The position numbers and the translations under genes were made by a program. The notes beneath the pieces are model-generated. The model was not told the origin of the DNA and did not search any database. It saw nothing but the letters and a program-made list of their open reading frames with translations. A stretch of 64,000 bases of DNA from Montifringilla adamsi (taxonomy: Eukaryota > Chordata > Aves > Passeriformes > Passeridae). The stretch covers positions 3,579,987 to 3,643,986 of the forward strand of contig JAGGNK010006448.1 in the NCBI GenBank assembly GCA_017590115.1. The letters are read 5' to 3'. Every line of letters starts with the position of its first letter. Position 1 is the first letter of the stretch. Below, one piece after another: positions 40,301 through 55,300 of this stretch.

Positions 40301-43300
40301 TTTATGTTACACTGTGTTTACTACCCTCTATCTTTTTGGCCAAGATTCAGTCACTCTCCACTCAGAAGAAAGATGGCTTAAAGATGTTAAAGTTTATTTT
40401 CTTTGAAGTCAGTCCTTACTAGATGTTCTCATTGTGCCAACTGAAAAGAATTTATCTGGCTTCATTTCAATATCTTGCTAAGATCATGATAATTTTGAAA
40501 ACATAGGATAATGCTCTATATGGCATCCACCCAGCTTCCAACAGCAAGCTGTGTTCCTGTGTTCTTCTCAACACTAATTATCCAGTTACTCCTCCAGTCT
40601 CACAGTTCAGAGAAGACTGAAAACAGGCATATTATTTCTGAAGCTTTCATGACTCTTCCTAGATCCTCTGACAATGCTGCCATCACAAACAGCTGGTAAA
40701 AAAAAAATTGATGGGCATTTAATGATTACTTGGTTTAGCTTTTAAAAGCTTTTCACATTTGAAGATGTGAAAGCTATTTCAAGTTGTGAATGTTATAATA
40801 ACTAAAAATAGTTATCAAAGGAAAGCCTTTTACTTGCCTGTGAGTTTCAGGAAAAAATGTGCCACGCATAGATGCTAATAAGCAGAGTTTCTAAAGGTCA
40901 CTATCAGTCTTAAAGACTGAGCAAAGAGCTATGTCAGCTGTCTTTTCTTCACATTTGAGAATGGCTGACTGCTCTGCTATCCTCAGGAAGTGAGTACAGC
41001 AAAAACGGATATGTGGGTTTTCTTAGTCAGGGTTATTTATGTACTTTTGTGATTCTCAGATGTTCTAGACTTTTATAGTTAAACATGATATATAAACTTT
41101 CAGAGTTCTTTGCCTCAGTTCCAGCTGATTAAACACACTTTACAGAACACTTGAAAGAAATTGCAATTGGAGCTAAGACTATAAGCAGCTCACTGTATTT
41201 GACTTTTATGGTTGTGGATTGTGTGCTGAAAACAAAACACTATTAATCAAAGTGATTAAGTGGAGAATTTTAATTGAAGAATGATTGTCTTAGTGATATA
41301 AAGAATATGGTTTGAATTTAGTATTATGCTACTTGAGTTATAAACATATATTCTACAATTTAAAAAATTATCTTGGAAGGAAGTGAAAGTAAAAATAATT
41401 GCTGTTGATTGATCTAAACCTTGCAAACTGCTTCAATAATAGCATTTTGCTACTTGGTTTCTGAAATGGTTACTCTTTTCTTTCTCTAGAACCACTTCAG
41501 AAAATTCAGAGGCTCCAACAACGTATGTCTTACTTTGCTTCTTAGTAGATATAGAAATATAACATGCTCCTTTGCATAAACCTCAATTATTATTTTACAT
41601 TTATTCATAATACAAACACTGTATAATTTACCTGGGAGGGTTCCTCTGTAGTCGACATTGCAGAAGTGCAGAAGTGCATGAAGAAGACTTCCTTCCCTGC
41701 AGAAATGCAATTATTTGCATATAGCTTAGAACATTTCACTGGATATTTACTCAAATTGAAAAAACATTAAACTGCATAAAACATTAAAAACTGCTTTGCA
41801 GTTTTAGTTCTACAGTCATATGTGTTGCTAATGCAAATACTCTTTTATATGCAACTGCTGCTCTACAGTCAGTGAAAGAGAGTGTGAGCTATGCAAAGAA
41901 AAAGAAACTGTTAAAAGCATGTAAGCAATGTGAAGATAAAGAAAGTTAAATCAAGAAGCTCTGCACATGCAAAGGCTTGTAATACAAACATTAAGATGAA
42001 TTGATGCAAATTGCTCTAAACCTGAGTGTCTGCAAAGGTTGCTCTAATTTTAGAAAATAAATTTATTAAATTAATTCATTAATTAAATATCCATTTCACA
42101 TGGTCTAAATTAAGAGAAGATTACTTAACCAGCTTGCAACTTCATGACTTTTAATTAAGACAGCCCTGCAACTTGTCATGATTTAGTTGCCATACTAAAT
42201 CAAAAATAGTCTAAAGAAGCAGGTAACCCTCATCAACTCTATCTGCCACCTTCTCCTTTTCTTATAATTACTTATCATTTTAGTATCCCTGTAGTGACTA
42301 ATGTGATTGTTCACATAAAGAAAAATAGGAAAGTGTAAATGTTTATTTATTGAGCTTTTTAAAAATTGGTATTTTCTAGTTAAATAAAAGCTTTGTCTTT
42401 ACTAAATAAGATATATTCAGCAAGAAAAAAGGTTTTTCAAGTTTTTTTTTACTACTAAAATAATTTTTGAACAGTAAAGACACTCCACTTTATTACTATA
42501 TCCATACTAGCAAAATAGCTAGTTTAGGGATATTAGTTTTTCAAAAGGCTCATTGGATGTGGTAATCTAGTGAACTAAAGCATTACATTTATTTTTCTAT
42601 AAATACATAATTCTTTATACACATATTTTATATATATATATATATACATATATAAAATATATATTTAAACAAAAAAAAAAAAAGAGAAAAAATTCTCAAA
42701 GACAATGCAAACTCATTGTAGTCACACCTGAAAGAAGTATAGTATCACCACTTATGTGATACAGAGTTTTCAAATATCTTCTTGTACCTTAAGTATGTTT
42801 TCACCATTCCTGTTGCAGGGTTGCCCCTTCATCAGAACAGGTGATCCCTCAGAAATCAGAGACTGATGTGGATGATCGAGCTACAGCAAGGTAACATACA
42901 CAGTATAGTCAAACCAGTGTTTTCATAAGCATTGATTATTGGGATATTAAATACTCAGTTTGCTTTATTTCTATATTTGATAGTTTGTCTGGACATGGTG
43001 AGTGATTAATGCAGCATTTAAACAGTCCTAACCATTGGCCTAGAAGTCCAAACTCTGAGTTCCCTCTCATTGACTTGCTAAGTTATAGCTGTTTAATTTT
43101 TTAATCTTCCAGCCCGTCCAGCCTGCATCCTAGAAAACAGCATGATTTTTTAAGTTGTTGCAAATGTTTGGAAGCAGGAAAATTTGGATTATACAGTGTA
43201 TTTTCTTTGCTCTTCAGACATTATGGGAGCACTTTACTATGTATGTAAAAGCAACCCACTTTAGGGTGACAAAATTAGCGTGTTTCAAGACGGACTTGTT

Positions 43301-46300
43301 TCTGAGGGATGAGTTAGATGGATCAACTAATCTTTGAAAGTCTGCAGAACACCATAAAAATTGTTGGTGGAAATGACACCAACTTTTTTTTTTAACATTT
43401 TTAAACTAAAATTACAGCAAATTGTAAGGTTCTGTACTGACAGAGATGTTATATTTTTCAAAGCAATCAGGCAACAACTGCCCCATCCCTGGGAAGTGAT
43501 ACAGGCCAGGTTGGATGGGGCTCTAAGCAACCTGGTCTAGTGGAAGATGCCCCTGCCCAAGAGAAGGGGATTGGAATGGGATAATTCTTAAAGTTCTTTC
43601 CAACTCAAAGATATTTTATGATTCTATGATGCTATAAACATGCAAAAAATTTTACTCTGTGACCTTGACCAGAGTAAAATGCCTGAATATGCAATTATAA
43701 AATGAATTAAATTAGAAAGAGATTTCTAGATATGCACTGAGAATTACAATAGCTCATTTGCAGTTTTTATGTGGAAATATTAAATGGTGCGAACATTAAA
43801 ATTAATTTAAATTAGTTAATTTTGTTTAATTTCATTAATAAAGTTCAGTTTTATGAGATCTGAAGCTACAGTCTATATTATTTTGAATCCTGTTCCCCTC
43901 CCCCATAGTCCTAAAAATGTAAAACCAGCATAAAATGACTAAGAAAGCATCCCAAAGATGTCTGACAGTGTAATCCCTAGGAAAAGGAAAAAAAAAAAAA
44001 GCAATGCTTCAGTGCAACATTTTCCTCTCAACAAATGTGGGATATCTTAGAGAATTAAATACACCCAGTATTAACTAGGGAAGTCACAGCCATTCTTCAC
44101 TGCTAAGGGCTTGTTAAGGTCTGACTTAATCCTCACCCTCAATCAGTTCACATTAATCATCCCTTGGTTGCTCTCATTACCATACTAAGCTCTGTATTCC
44201 TGTCCCTTCATTGGTGAAGAGCTGGAGGAATATTTTACTGGTCTACAAGTTTCTATGGCAACACTGCACTGCTATTTGTGTCAGTATATAAACTGTAAGT
44301 AGTCTGTAATCTTGGTGGGCAAAATTCAGCCCTCTCTTCTGCTGCAATAATTCCTTTGCATTTGGCTGGTTCTTCAGATGTCATCCATCTGTTGCTGATA
44401 GGTTAGCTTCACAAAACTACAGATTTTTGTTACATTTTTGCTAGACAAAAATTGCATTAATTAGCTACCAGCAAAAGTTCCCCATTTTAAAAGATGTCAC
44501 ATAAATACTACATTTTTGGCAAAAATTCCTGTGTCACACAGGGCATGTAAACAGTTACATGAAGAATATATATAGTAATATAAATGTGTACTAGAATACT
44601 GCTTTAATTTACACCCTTTAGTTGCCTATATTTTTACTTGGAATAGAAAGATTTTCAGGTCATGCTTTTAACATCAGACTTAATTGATTAATTGTCTGTC
44701 TTTCAGGATTCTGATAGGGATGTTAAAGGAATAAGGAATTAATTTCAATATAAAATAAGTGGAAAATGGCAACTGGCTTTCTAACAAACTGTTCAGTGAT
44801 ACAAGGAAAATCTTTCAGAAGGGATTTACCTGAAAAGGATGGCAGATACTCTCTTCTGGCTAAAATTGTAAAAATAAAAAACCAATTAATGCATTGTTTT
44901 TAAGGACAACAGTTAGACCTGGCTTCCATCTTAAAACACAGAGAGAGTGTGTGTGTATATATGAATATGTATGTGTGTATATATGTATATATATACACAC
45001 ACACACACATCTCATATCTGAAGGCATGGATTATGCACCTTCACCTGTTGGATGTCATTAAGAGAATGGGCATTTCATTATTAGCTAGGGCATCTACAGA
45101 TACTCTAGGCAGCAACATAGGCTAGGACACAGAAGAAGAGAAGATTACTACCTAAAAATTCTGCATATTTCAGAGAATAAAAGGTCAAATCAGGTCTCTT
45201 GGTATCTCACAAATGCAACAGGAGATGAGCCCTACACTGGATATGTAAAGAGACATTTTTCTGATTCCCTCAATGGGCCTGTTATTTGTGGCTTATCAAG
45301 TCCTTTTTGTGCTTTTTTCCACATCAGTGAAGATGCAAGATTCTCACTCTGCCTTTTTCCTTTCCATAATTGTATTAACCATTACATGCAGGTGTTTAAA
45401 AACTGGCATTTTTTAAAGAACAGTGTTCTGTAAAAAATCATGTTAAACCACTTCAGACATTCTGAGGGTGTTTAACATAGCTTTAGTCAGTCTTTCAATA
45501 ATGATTACAGCTAGGATGAAAAAAAAAAATCTGTGTTTCTATAAAAAGGCTTTTATAATGGGGTTCACATGTATTGAACTACACATAGTTACAGAAAGTA
45601 ATGGTGTTTGGCACAGTGAGCCACATTTACCAGGACATAAAAAAATATTACCATCCAAGAATGCAGAATAATTAAAAGGTTGTATTTCCATAAGTTCATA
45701 AACTGTAGAACTAATTGATTTATCTTTTATTTTTCATCGATATATCAGAATTAATTAATGTTGGACATACCTTAGGAAAAGCTTTGAGGTGATAGTAACA
45801 GGGACTATACAAGAGATTAGAGAGAGATCTCACTCAGCTCTTAAAGCATCTGTAGGGAGATTGTCTGCTAGCAGGGAAACACTATTAGTCTGTGGGGGCA
45901 AAGGGCATATTGCAGAAACCCTTACATAAAGATGCCTTTTTGGTATGGCAGCTACAGAAGTTGTCTTGAAGAAAATAGTTCAGCTGTTTATTTGTAAGTA
46001 TGTGGGTGAGAGAGGCAATTTCTAGGGAACAAAACAAGGGACTAGAATAAATTTTTCTGACATAATTAAGAGAATCCTGTATTCTTGCTCCTGTATCCCC
46101 TAGAGTACAGGATAACTCACTATTATGACTCCTCTCAGGTAGTAGAAAATTCAGACAATGCTGTAAATCTGTGTGTACTATGCTCCTTTTTAATGATGCT
46201 CCTTTTTGACCCAAGATGTGTACCCAGTTATCATTGCAATAGATTGTGAAAGAACACATTAATTACCTGTGCTTAAAGTAACTCTTGTAATAAGGACTCA

Positions 46301-49300
46301 CATTGCTGTGTCTATCAACAACTGGGAACATTTAAAAGTAGAAAATAAGCTAAGTTACAGAGGTTCTATTGAAAAAAAATTAGTGACTTGTTATTGACTT
46401 GGAATTTTCCAAACCAATGGAATTAAAACCATGATGTCAGGTCTCCTAAACAAACATTTATTGACAAAACCTTTTTTGTTCTAGAGCTGCGTAAAGCCCA
46501 AAATTGAAAGAATATGTAGGTGCATTTTGAGACATTGGCTAATGATGTGTTTTCATTAGATTGCCATCTCTGAGAGTTCAAAGCCAGACTGGATGGAGCT
46601 CTGACCAACCTGGCCTAGTGAAGTGTGTCCCTGCCCACGGCACGGGGCTTGGAGCTGGATGGTCTTTTAGCTCCAACCCAAACCATTCTATGAATGTGTA
46701 AGATTTGCAATTCCAAAGAGCCACGATAAATAGTCAAAGGAATTATCTTAGGTTGCACTAAAGCTTAGATAGCCAAAATTTAAAGGCATGGCTCTTACGT
46801 GAATAATTCCTGTATGACTTTTCCTTTGGGATGTTTTTCATTTGCTTTAACTTTTTAGCTAGACCATCTAGAGACCTGTAAAATGTTCTGGAGGTCACCT
46901 GTGTCCCTCAGAAGTTGTTGCAAGCGAGGATACTGAAAGAGAACTCACATAATCACACCCATACTTCACTAGTTTGCTTTCGCTACAATGACAATTGTTT
47001 CTTTATGGTAAAGTGAAGTCGCTTTACATTTTCTAAATTGTTTTTGATAATACAAATCAATACAGTAATTTTTAATTTACTTTTTTTTTAAATTTTTTTT
47101 AAATTTTTTTTTATTTATTTTTTTTATTTCAGCAGAAGGCCCTTCCAAGTGACAGGCTTCTTTTGTCTCTCAATTCTCATAGATTTGACATTCACTATAA
47201 CACTGGTTTGCAGCTTTTCTGCATGTTGATATAAATGATTCACTGTTGCACAGCTTCTGTGAAGAGACCCAAGCCCCTTATTCCTAAACAAAATTTTAAT
47301 ATGGTATTGACAGGGTGATACATATCCTTCCAGAAAAACAGAATAAGTTGTCTTTTTCCAGTGATCTTTCCCAGTCTATCTCCTATAAAACATTCCGATC
47401 AACAGCTTCTTCCTCTGTATTTAACTCCAAAATCCTCTGGGCTAAGCATTACACTTGTTTTGGCACATTAAAAATTGGTTTTCACAGTTGACTGCAGGCG
47501 CCTTCTGTGCCCTAACTCAGCTGTTATTGATGAAAGGTCTGAGCAAGGGCTCCTGGCACTGATTAGTGAGCATAGCAATGTGGAAGGAAATGCACCCTAC
47601 TCCAGGATAAATGCCAATCTTCTCTCAAAAAGTTCCTTTATTCATCCTCAGTTGTACTTGACAAAAGCTGAGGGGCAGGAATTTGCAGGGACAGTAAAGC
47701 AGCCATAATAGAGGATCAAAATTCATCTGGGCCTGTGATGCTAAACTTTACCCAGTAAGATGGCTGACTTGTTTAATATACTCTAGACCAACTCTTTTAT
47801 TTCAGTATTGGAAGGCCCACTTGGCAATTGGTTATTTTTTCTTCTCCTATGCTGATGTGACTAATTCAAAAATGTCCTTATGGTTTAAGCCAGGCTTTCT
47901 TATTTCATTCTTTTCATATTCCATCATGTCAGAAGAAGAAGCTGTTGATCAGAATGCTTTGTAGGTCAACAGGGAGAGTTCACTCAAGAAGGGACATCAG
48001 ATGCAACTTGTTTGGTATCACATTTAAACATATTACATCATATATTAGAAATAGGGAGTCATCTCAGTAGTTTTTATAATTCTATTCAGGGCTTTTTATC
48101 AGAAAACAGATGCAGATCTATTAAAAATACTGTGCATGATTCCTTTAATAAAGGTGCCTCTGGGTTGCTCATGATTATGTTGATGATGACAGAGTGACTA
48201 AATTCAAAATATTACTGGGTATCCGTGGATTTGACATCAAGTGCCCCAGTCATTAAAGGCATTCCAACAAGTCTGAAATATGCATGGTCCTTCAGTTTTC
48301 TAGTCCATACGGTAATATAATATTGGTGCTTGGGTATTATGACAACTGTTGGTGTAGCAGCAAAGATGGATGATAAAATTCTAGGCAATAAGGCAAGAAT
48401 GCCTTCGAGAATTAGGGAATATTTGGAACTAGATAGAGGCTCAGGACTTTTACAGGTTAGGTAAGTATTCACTAAATAATGAGAGAGTCGTGGGCTCATA
48501 CTCTGCTTCCTGATCCTTGAGGTTCAAGAGCTTAGCTGGGATCTGTTTAAAATTTTGTTTTTCACTCCCACATGTCTAGGATCAACTTCAATTTCACCTC
48601 AGCATTAGGGACAGTCGGTTTGCATTGATGCTTTCTTCATTGTCTTCAGAATTTTCAATATTACAAATATTAGAAAGATTTTCATTGCTTTCACTAAAGA
48701 ATAACATAACTAAAGCTTTTTTGTGGGTGTGATTCATGTTTCCTGATTGAAACTTTATCTGCATGTCTTCAAGATTAAAAAAAATCCAAGAAATCAGAAA
48801 GAACTAGGAGATGTACTTGAATGTGTGGATCAGATTAATTTGTATTTTTCTTTTTGATGGTGATCTGACTTGTCACCAGATACACCAGAATTTCATAATT
48901 ACTATCTGAAATAAGTGAAATTCACAAGCACAGAGCAGAAGGACTGAAAAGTATTGTATTATTGCCCTATCTCAAGTGAACTGAGTTAGAAATCAAATGC
49001 AGACTGAAAAGCAAAGCAAAATGTAGACAATTCAATTTCTCTAACTTTTTGATGCAGAGCATAAAAGGAAAAAAAATATCACTTTTTGTGAATACATATT
49101 ACATTAATTTTTCTACTTTTAAAGATTGCTTACAGAAAATGTCCATAGATCTTTCATACATTTAATCAAGGAGGGCACGAGATAGCTAACATTAATACAA
49201 TCAGGTAATGCAAACCACACTTGTTCCATAAAGAAGGAACATTTCCTGATATTGATATCAGAGATATTAATCTTTTGGAATGTAGCTGATTTCTGTAGAG

Positions 49301-52300
49301 TTTGTCACACAAGCCTTATATAATTTCCATTTCTGCTTGTGTCTGGGAGGCATAGGGATTCAAGATATGGCAGAACAGGAGTCCCTGGCTAAACTGAGCA
49401 ACACATTTTGCATGCAGCCTGCCTTGACAGCTTTTTTTAAACCTACTTTACTCATACTCTTTGCTGCTCTTTTATTCTGCTGGACTGTTTTCATTAGTTG
49501 TCAGATTTCTAATCCTATTTTACTCAAGCAGCTAGAGGCAAAATAGCAGAGAGCAGCAGCAAATTTCATTGCTAACAAGTCTATAGCATGAGGCCCACAG
49601 CAGCCCAGTAGCACATGAGTTTTTCTGTCCTTCAGGGTGGGGCTTTGTTTGGATTCACAGTGCTATTTTGTGCATTTTTTTGCAAAGATGTTGTTAAAGG
49701 CAGAATACACTTTTTTTTTTTTTTTCAGGAGGTGATCACTTACAAACAGAAAAGTAAATGAATCAAGATAATTGTCTTCCATACTTTAACAATAATGACA
49801 AGCATACCTAGGTCTTACTCCAAATCTTAATTTTCTATTTTGTAACAAATGTGTTTTCCTAAGTACTTGAGAGCCTTTTGTACAATATACAATACAAAAT
49901 CTTCTATACTGCCATTTCAAGTATTTTTATATAGAATACAAAAATGCATATTAGTTATCCTGAGTAAGGGGTTCCTGAAAACTTCCAGCCATGTCCTGAG
50001 TCTTTATTAAAATATTTCATCCTATTAAATTTGTGAGCAAACTATACATTCTCCTCCTGGCAGGCTGTCTGACCTACCTCAGTCTCATCCATTTCAAAAA
50101 TACTCACCCTAGGCAGAATGTTCACAGGGATTTAATCGCTGTCTCAGAAAATATTATACTTGGAAGTGGCATCCTTTGAAATGACCTATGAAAAATGTCA
50201 ACATCTATTACAAGCCACCTACCGTATTTGAAATACATTCCCCCTAGTTTGTCTAAACTTCTTTGTATAGAAGTTTTATGCTGCTGTTTTCCATCATCAT
50301 CATCATCTATGTTTAAAAAAGTTGTTGACAAATGTAAGAAGTATGAATTCAGTTCAGCCAGCCTTGGACACAACAATAGTTTATTTTTTCAAGTGAAAAT
50401 TATACTTGCAACTGGAAATCCTTCTCCACAGCAGCCTTTCACTGCATTTGATACTCTGATATTCAAGGAGATTTTTTAATGTATGAATATAGTTTCGTCT
50501 TTTTCTACTTTAACACTTGTCCTCTCTTTTAGAAATATTAAAAAAGATGTAAGATATATTGCTGATTTTTAGCACAGTAACAACTCTCAAATGAAACCTT
50601 ACCTGAAATTCTGTTTAGGTGCTGTAATGCAGATCTACTCTAACTGTCAATGTGAAGCTGGATTATATTCTAATATCAACACTGCTTGATAGCGCTGTGT
50701 GCTAACGCTAAAGTAAACACAGTTTTGCTAACAAAGAGAGATCAAAAAAGCGTAAAAAGTATGCTCTGAGCACAATCAGATAAATTCTGAGTTATATCCC
50801 ATGTCCTACAGCCTGTTCTACCTTACATTTTGTCCTTTTTATAAATAACAGCTCTTTAATTTCAGTTGCTAATAACCTGAACTATGCTTGAACCAGTAGC
50901 TTGCAGTTCTGTATCCTATGACCTCTGCTTTGCACTAAGCCAGACATCTCAAGGCAAAGAACTTGCAGGACATCAGCGCTGGTTACTTGCTGCCGTCCTG
51001 TCAAGATATGTCCTGGGGCCGAAAGTTTGAGAAGTGTACAATAAATTAATATCTTCCAAGATTCTCTTTTACCGAACTTCCCTTTCATAGGAGCCATAAT
51101 GTGTATCTGAACAGGTCAGTCTGCTTGTATTTTTGTGCTGCAATCTGCAGCAGCAACTGTTTCTGTTCACTTATTAGGACCCTTCAGTGTTGGTGTTCTG
51201 TGAATCAGGCTGTAGATGACAAGAAGTGCACATGTAGCCTCACCTAGATAGCAAGTAAAATCTTCCTTGCAACCCACTGGGATACCCAAAGCACTGACAA
51301 GAACAGTATAATGTAGAGGAAGTAACAAAATGCAGTCAGCTACACAGTCATGATGATTTAAAGATTACAGAAGGGAACTAACTCATCCATCCTTCGAGTT
51401 GGACCAAGGATTAATATGGGCTAGTACATGCATTTCTAAAGGAATAAGTCTTAAATTATTGGAAATTTCTTTCCCCCATTATTTCCAAACAGGCAGTAGG
51501 CCAAGTTTGAACTATTTTAGGTAACTCTCATTCTTTTTTTGAAAACTCTGTGCAAAGGCTACCTTTATGTTCCATGGAGATGTTGTTTCATGACAGAACA
51601 GGAGAGAATGAAAAGTCAGTAAAGAAACATACAGAACATTGTTGACTGCCAGGTTATATAACAGGTCCTATAGGAGTTCATATCATCAAAGGCATCATTC
51701 TTTCCCCATTGATTTCTTTTGAGGAATAAAATTATAATTTTTTTTTTGTAGTGAGCTAATGTTACTAGATGGTAGCTTTTTTGGGTAAAGCTGCTGGAAA
51801 ATTTTCAAGTAGAGGAGTTTGCCTTTTGAAAATGCATTTTCACAGAAATGAAGTATTTTACAGAAATGTTAACACTAGTGCAGTACTTTGAAGGAAAATA
51901 AAGCAAAGCAACACTCCATGTTTTGTCATGATACTACTAAAAGTTTCATTCAAAATACATAAAATACATTAATTTACATTTCTATTTTTAATAGTTTTGT
52001 TACATTAATATATGCTTAATATTAGTATATTGAAAAAGGGAAAATAATTAACCAACAAGATGTAATTCAAGGAAGATTTTCTTTTCCTTACATCAGATAG
52101 TAATGAGAAATGACATTTTATCCCAGTGTGGAAGTGCAAGAATCAGTGCACCAGATCTCAGTAACCAGCTCTCAGTTTATATATGACATTTCTTGTGAGA
52201 AGTGAGAGTTCACTTGGGAAGGAGCTGGTCTAGATAGCCTATCAAAGAGACAAAAGGACTTTTTTTTTTATTTAGACAGAAAGATTTAGTCTATAATAGA

Positions 52301-55300
52301 CAAGATATGATTCACACATATATTGGAAGTACTTGGTTGATTGTACTACTTGGAAAAGATTTTTTTCTTGTATCATAGCATGTTTGAGGTCAGACACTCT
52401 TTAAAGTTGTCCACAATGCATGTTCAGCAGGAATTATACTTTTGGACAAAAGCACAAGCTATAACTTTTTGTTCCCAAAATATGATTTGGTCTTTTTATT
52501 CCAGGAAGAGTATGTGCTTAATATGCATATGGTAGGCATATTGCTGTATCTATGAATACCTCTGAATTACTAAAATAATTGTCATCAGTTAAATTGTTTC
52601 TTTAATAAAGAATGTGTCAATTATAACATTTTTTTTAAATTAGTATTTAATTTGACTAATTGACAGCTGGCTATACTAATTGTGATTTGATCTGGGTTTT
52701 GTTCTGTCTCTAAAGGAACCAAGACCTCAATGACCTCAGCAAAGCGATTCCAAGTTCTTTCACAAGTGACAAAGAGTAAGTGTTCAAAGTTCCTCAGGCC
52801 CTACTTTTCTAAGGCAGTGAGTAGTTTGCAACTATGAGAATGTCAGGAAAGGTAAAGTTGCTAATCTGTAAAATGTTTATAGATTAATAAATACATTCCT
52901 TATACAGAAAGATTAATATAGAAATACAGATTAATTCACTGGCATGTGCACTGTCAGCTGAACCAGTGCTACCTACAGCAAGCTCCATACATGCCTCACA
53001 TGTTTCCACAATTACACTATCACTGAAATACTTTGATATGGTTAGAGAAGGGGCAGTAAGCAAAATATTGTAGAACTCAGGGATGATGTGTTGCCCAGCA
53101 AGGTGTAACAAAGCATTTCAATCAGCAAGGAAAGTCATCCATAAAGAAAGAAAGCTTGAATTTTCTTTTTTGAACAGTGTGTCAGTTCAATGAGTTTCAA
53201 GCCAAGTTTCTGGAGGTCTGCAAGCAGCCCTTCAGCACAGAGAAAGGGAGGAACTGGTGGAGTACAGTGCTAGTGATAGCTGTGTAAAATTTCTCACATT
53301 GAGCACTAATACACTACAGATAAATTTCAAGAACCATGTCCTAAACAGTAAGAGCAGATAAATGTTGCCAACCTGTGCTCATCTGTTGTACAGCAGACAG
53401 TCTTACATATATGCACACACAGGTATACATACAGATATACATTTAGCACTAAACTCTAAGTTGGGTATCTTTTATTTGGTTTTTTTTTGGTTTTTTTTTT
53501 AAATTTTATTTTTAATTTTTTTAAAATTTTTTAATGTTAATTCACGAAGAATTTGTTAGGATAGAGTCTAAGGCTTTGAAACACTACTGAATTTTAGTAA
53601 TATCCAAAGTTTTACACCTATCATGAATTGAAGAGACAAAGTTAGGAGTTTCACAGAGCTGACTTGGCCTTCTGTTTTGCTCTCTACTTCTACCTAAAGA
53701 GAACCATGGGATTTTTCTTAAGTATTTTCATAAGTCATTCCATTCTTGAATTCATTGAACCATTTTAAAACAGTAAAGAAAATAGAAAAAAAACCTTGCC
53801 TCTAATTTAATTGTATTTAGAAATCAAAGAAAATATATCCTTATGTGTAAAATATGTGAGTGTTCAGAAACCAACATTTTCAATATAAATACAGACATGA
53901 TCAGTGCTTTAATTGTTAACCATGATGACACACAGAGGTAACTTCTTGTCATTCCAGGAGTGAAATTTTGGACATGTGGCCATATATTTAGGTTTTATCT
54001 TCAGAAGCTGAAGTTTCTTAATTAAAATAAAAATTCATTTCTGCAAATAACTGATGCAAACATGGATTAAGCTGCTTAGAATCTGTAAATTAATTATAAA
54101 TTCTTTGAAAGTTCATGTTTCTTCTTCACTGTCTTCACTGGCAAAGAACAATCTTAAACTATGGAATTAATACAATTTTAAAAAGCATTTTTATTTTCTT
54201 GGATGTACTCAATAATAATTTTTATAAATAAATAAATAGTACAGAACTTTACCTTGCTAGGGGAAAATTACAAACATACTTTCTTGAAGAACATTAGTGT
54301 TTGAAAAATTTTAACATAAAATTAACTAAAAGTTTATGGGTTTTTTTGTGTGTTTGTTTTTTTTTTTTTTTTTAATATGTACATAGATATATTTCTTTCT
54401 TTTATGACACTTTATCCCTTCCTAGATAGGGGCAATATCTTAACAGTTTTATTTGGGTTTTTTTTTTTTCAGAGGAAAAGACCTTTCAGATTTGACTGAA
54501 AAAAATACTGCTGATCAGAAAAATAAGAGGTAAGCCTGCCATAATCTGCCTCTTATATACTATAAAATATTTATGGTGGATTGGGTATTGGTATTAATAG
54601 GTTCTGTTCAGTAAAATTAATTAGATTTTGATTTGTTTTCAAATGAGGACAACAGTGACCTTTCTTCAAACTTAATTTGTCAATGGGTAATACTTTTATT
54701 AGAGAGCATTTAATATCCAATATGAATGTAAAATTATATTTTATATACCTGACATATGTTAACACATGAAATTTATTATATTAAATCAGATTTTTTCACA
54801 GACAGTAATTGATGAGTTACTGGTATAAATGTGACCCCATGGGCCTAGAGATTGTACACAACCCTAGATACCAGCAGTTGGAAGAGAGATTTGGACTGGA
54901 TATGATAACAAAGCAAGGGACACACATTGATAGCCATTTCCATAGCTCATGGTCCTGATGCCTGAACTGAATGAAAGTCAGTTACCAAGTTAAAATGACA
55001 GAGCCACAGTCAATCTGGAAGATGTAGACAGGACCTTCACCGGTAGCGTGGCACCACGATGTGACACAGTGGCCACGAGCTGAAACACGAGACATTCTGA
55101 CTGGCTGTATGGATGGCTGTCCAACACTGGAGCAGCTTGCTTGGAAAGCTTGTGCCATCTCTCTCCTTGCAGGATTTCAAGACCCAAGTAGACAAATACT
55201 TGAGCAGCCTGGTCTGGCCTCAGTGCTGTCCCTGCTTTGAGCAGAAGGTTGGACCAGAGAAGTCCTGAAGTCCCTGAACTCCAACCTGAATTATCCTGCA

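Larger units (their letters stand above)
42891..52715. other. SCEL: SCEL intron C9-C10 (phase 2), longest complete intron
   Basis: 9825 bp just before the repeat-coding exons. Contains three CR1 pieces (43150, 43478, 46571), a GT/TA/CA microsatellite, long A/T homopolymer mixes (47077-47128), a poly(T) run (49711-49727) and a CAT repeat (50291-50307). I looked for missing sciellin repeat exons. Several AG acceptors exist, but none leads to an in-phase exon with the DL-x-x-L motif. Confidence 0.75.

Noticed and set aside
44706..44735. Acceptor TGTCTTTCAG followed by GATTCTGATAGGG
   Set aside because: In-phase stop after eight codons and no repeat core.
47361..47420. AG at 47361 followed by open sequence starting SDLSQS, which vaguely recalls the DL repeat
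   Set aside because: No donor in the needed phase. The only GT near the expected end is in phase 0. Similarity is limited to DL.
50532..50547. 16-nt stretch between a good acceptor (CTCTTTTAG) and a GTAAGA donor
   Set aside because: 16 nt would break the SCEL frame and encodes no repeat motif.
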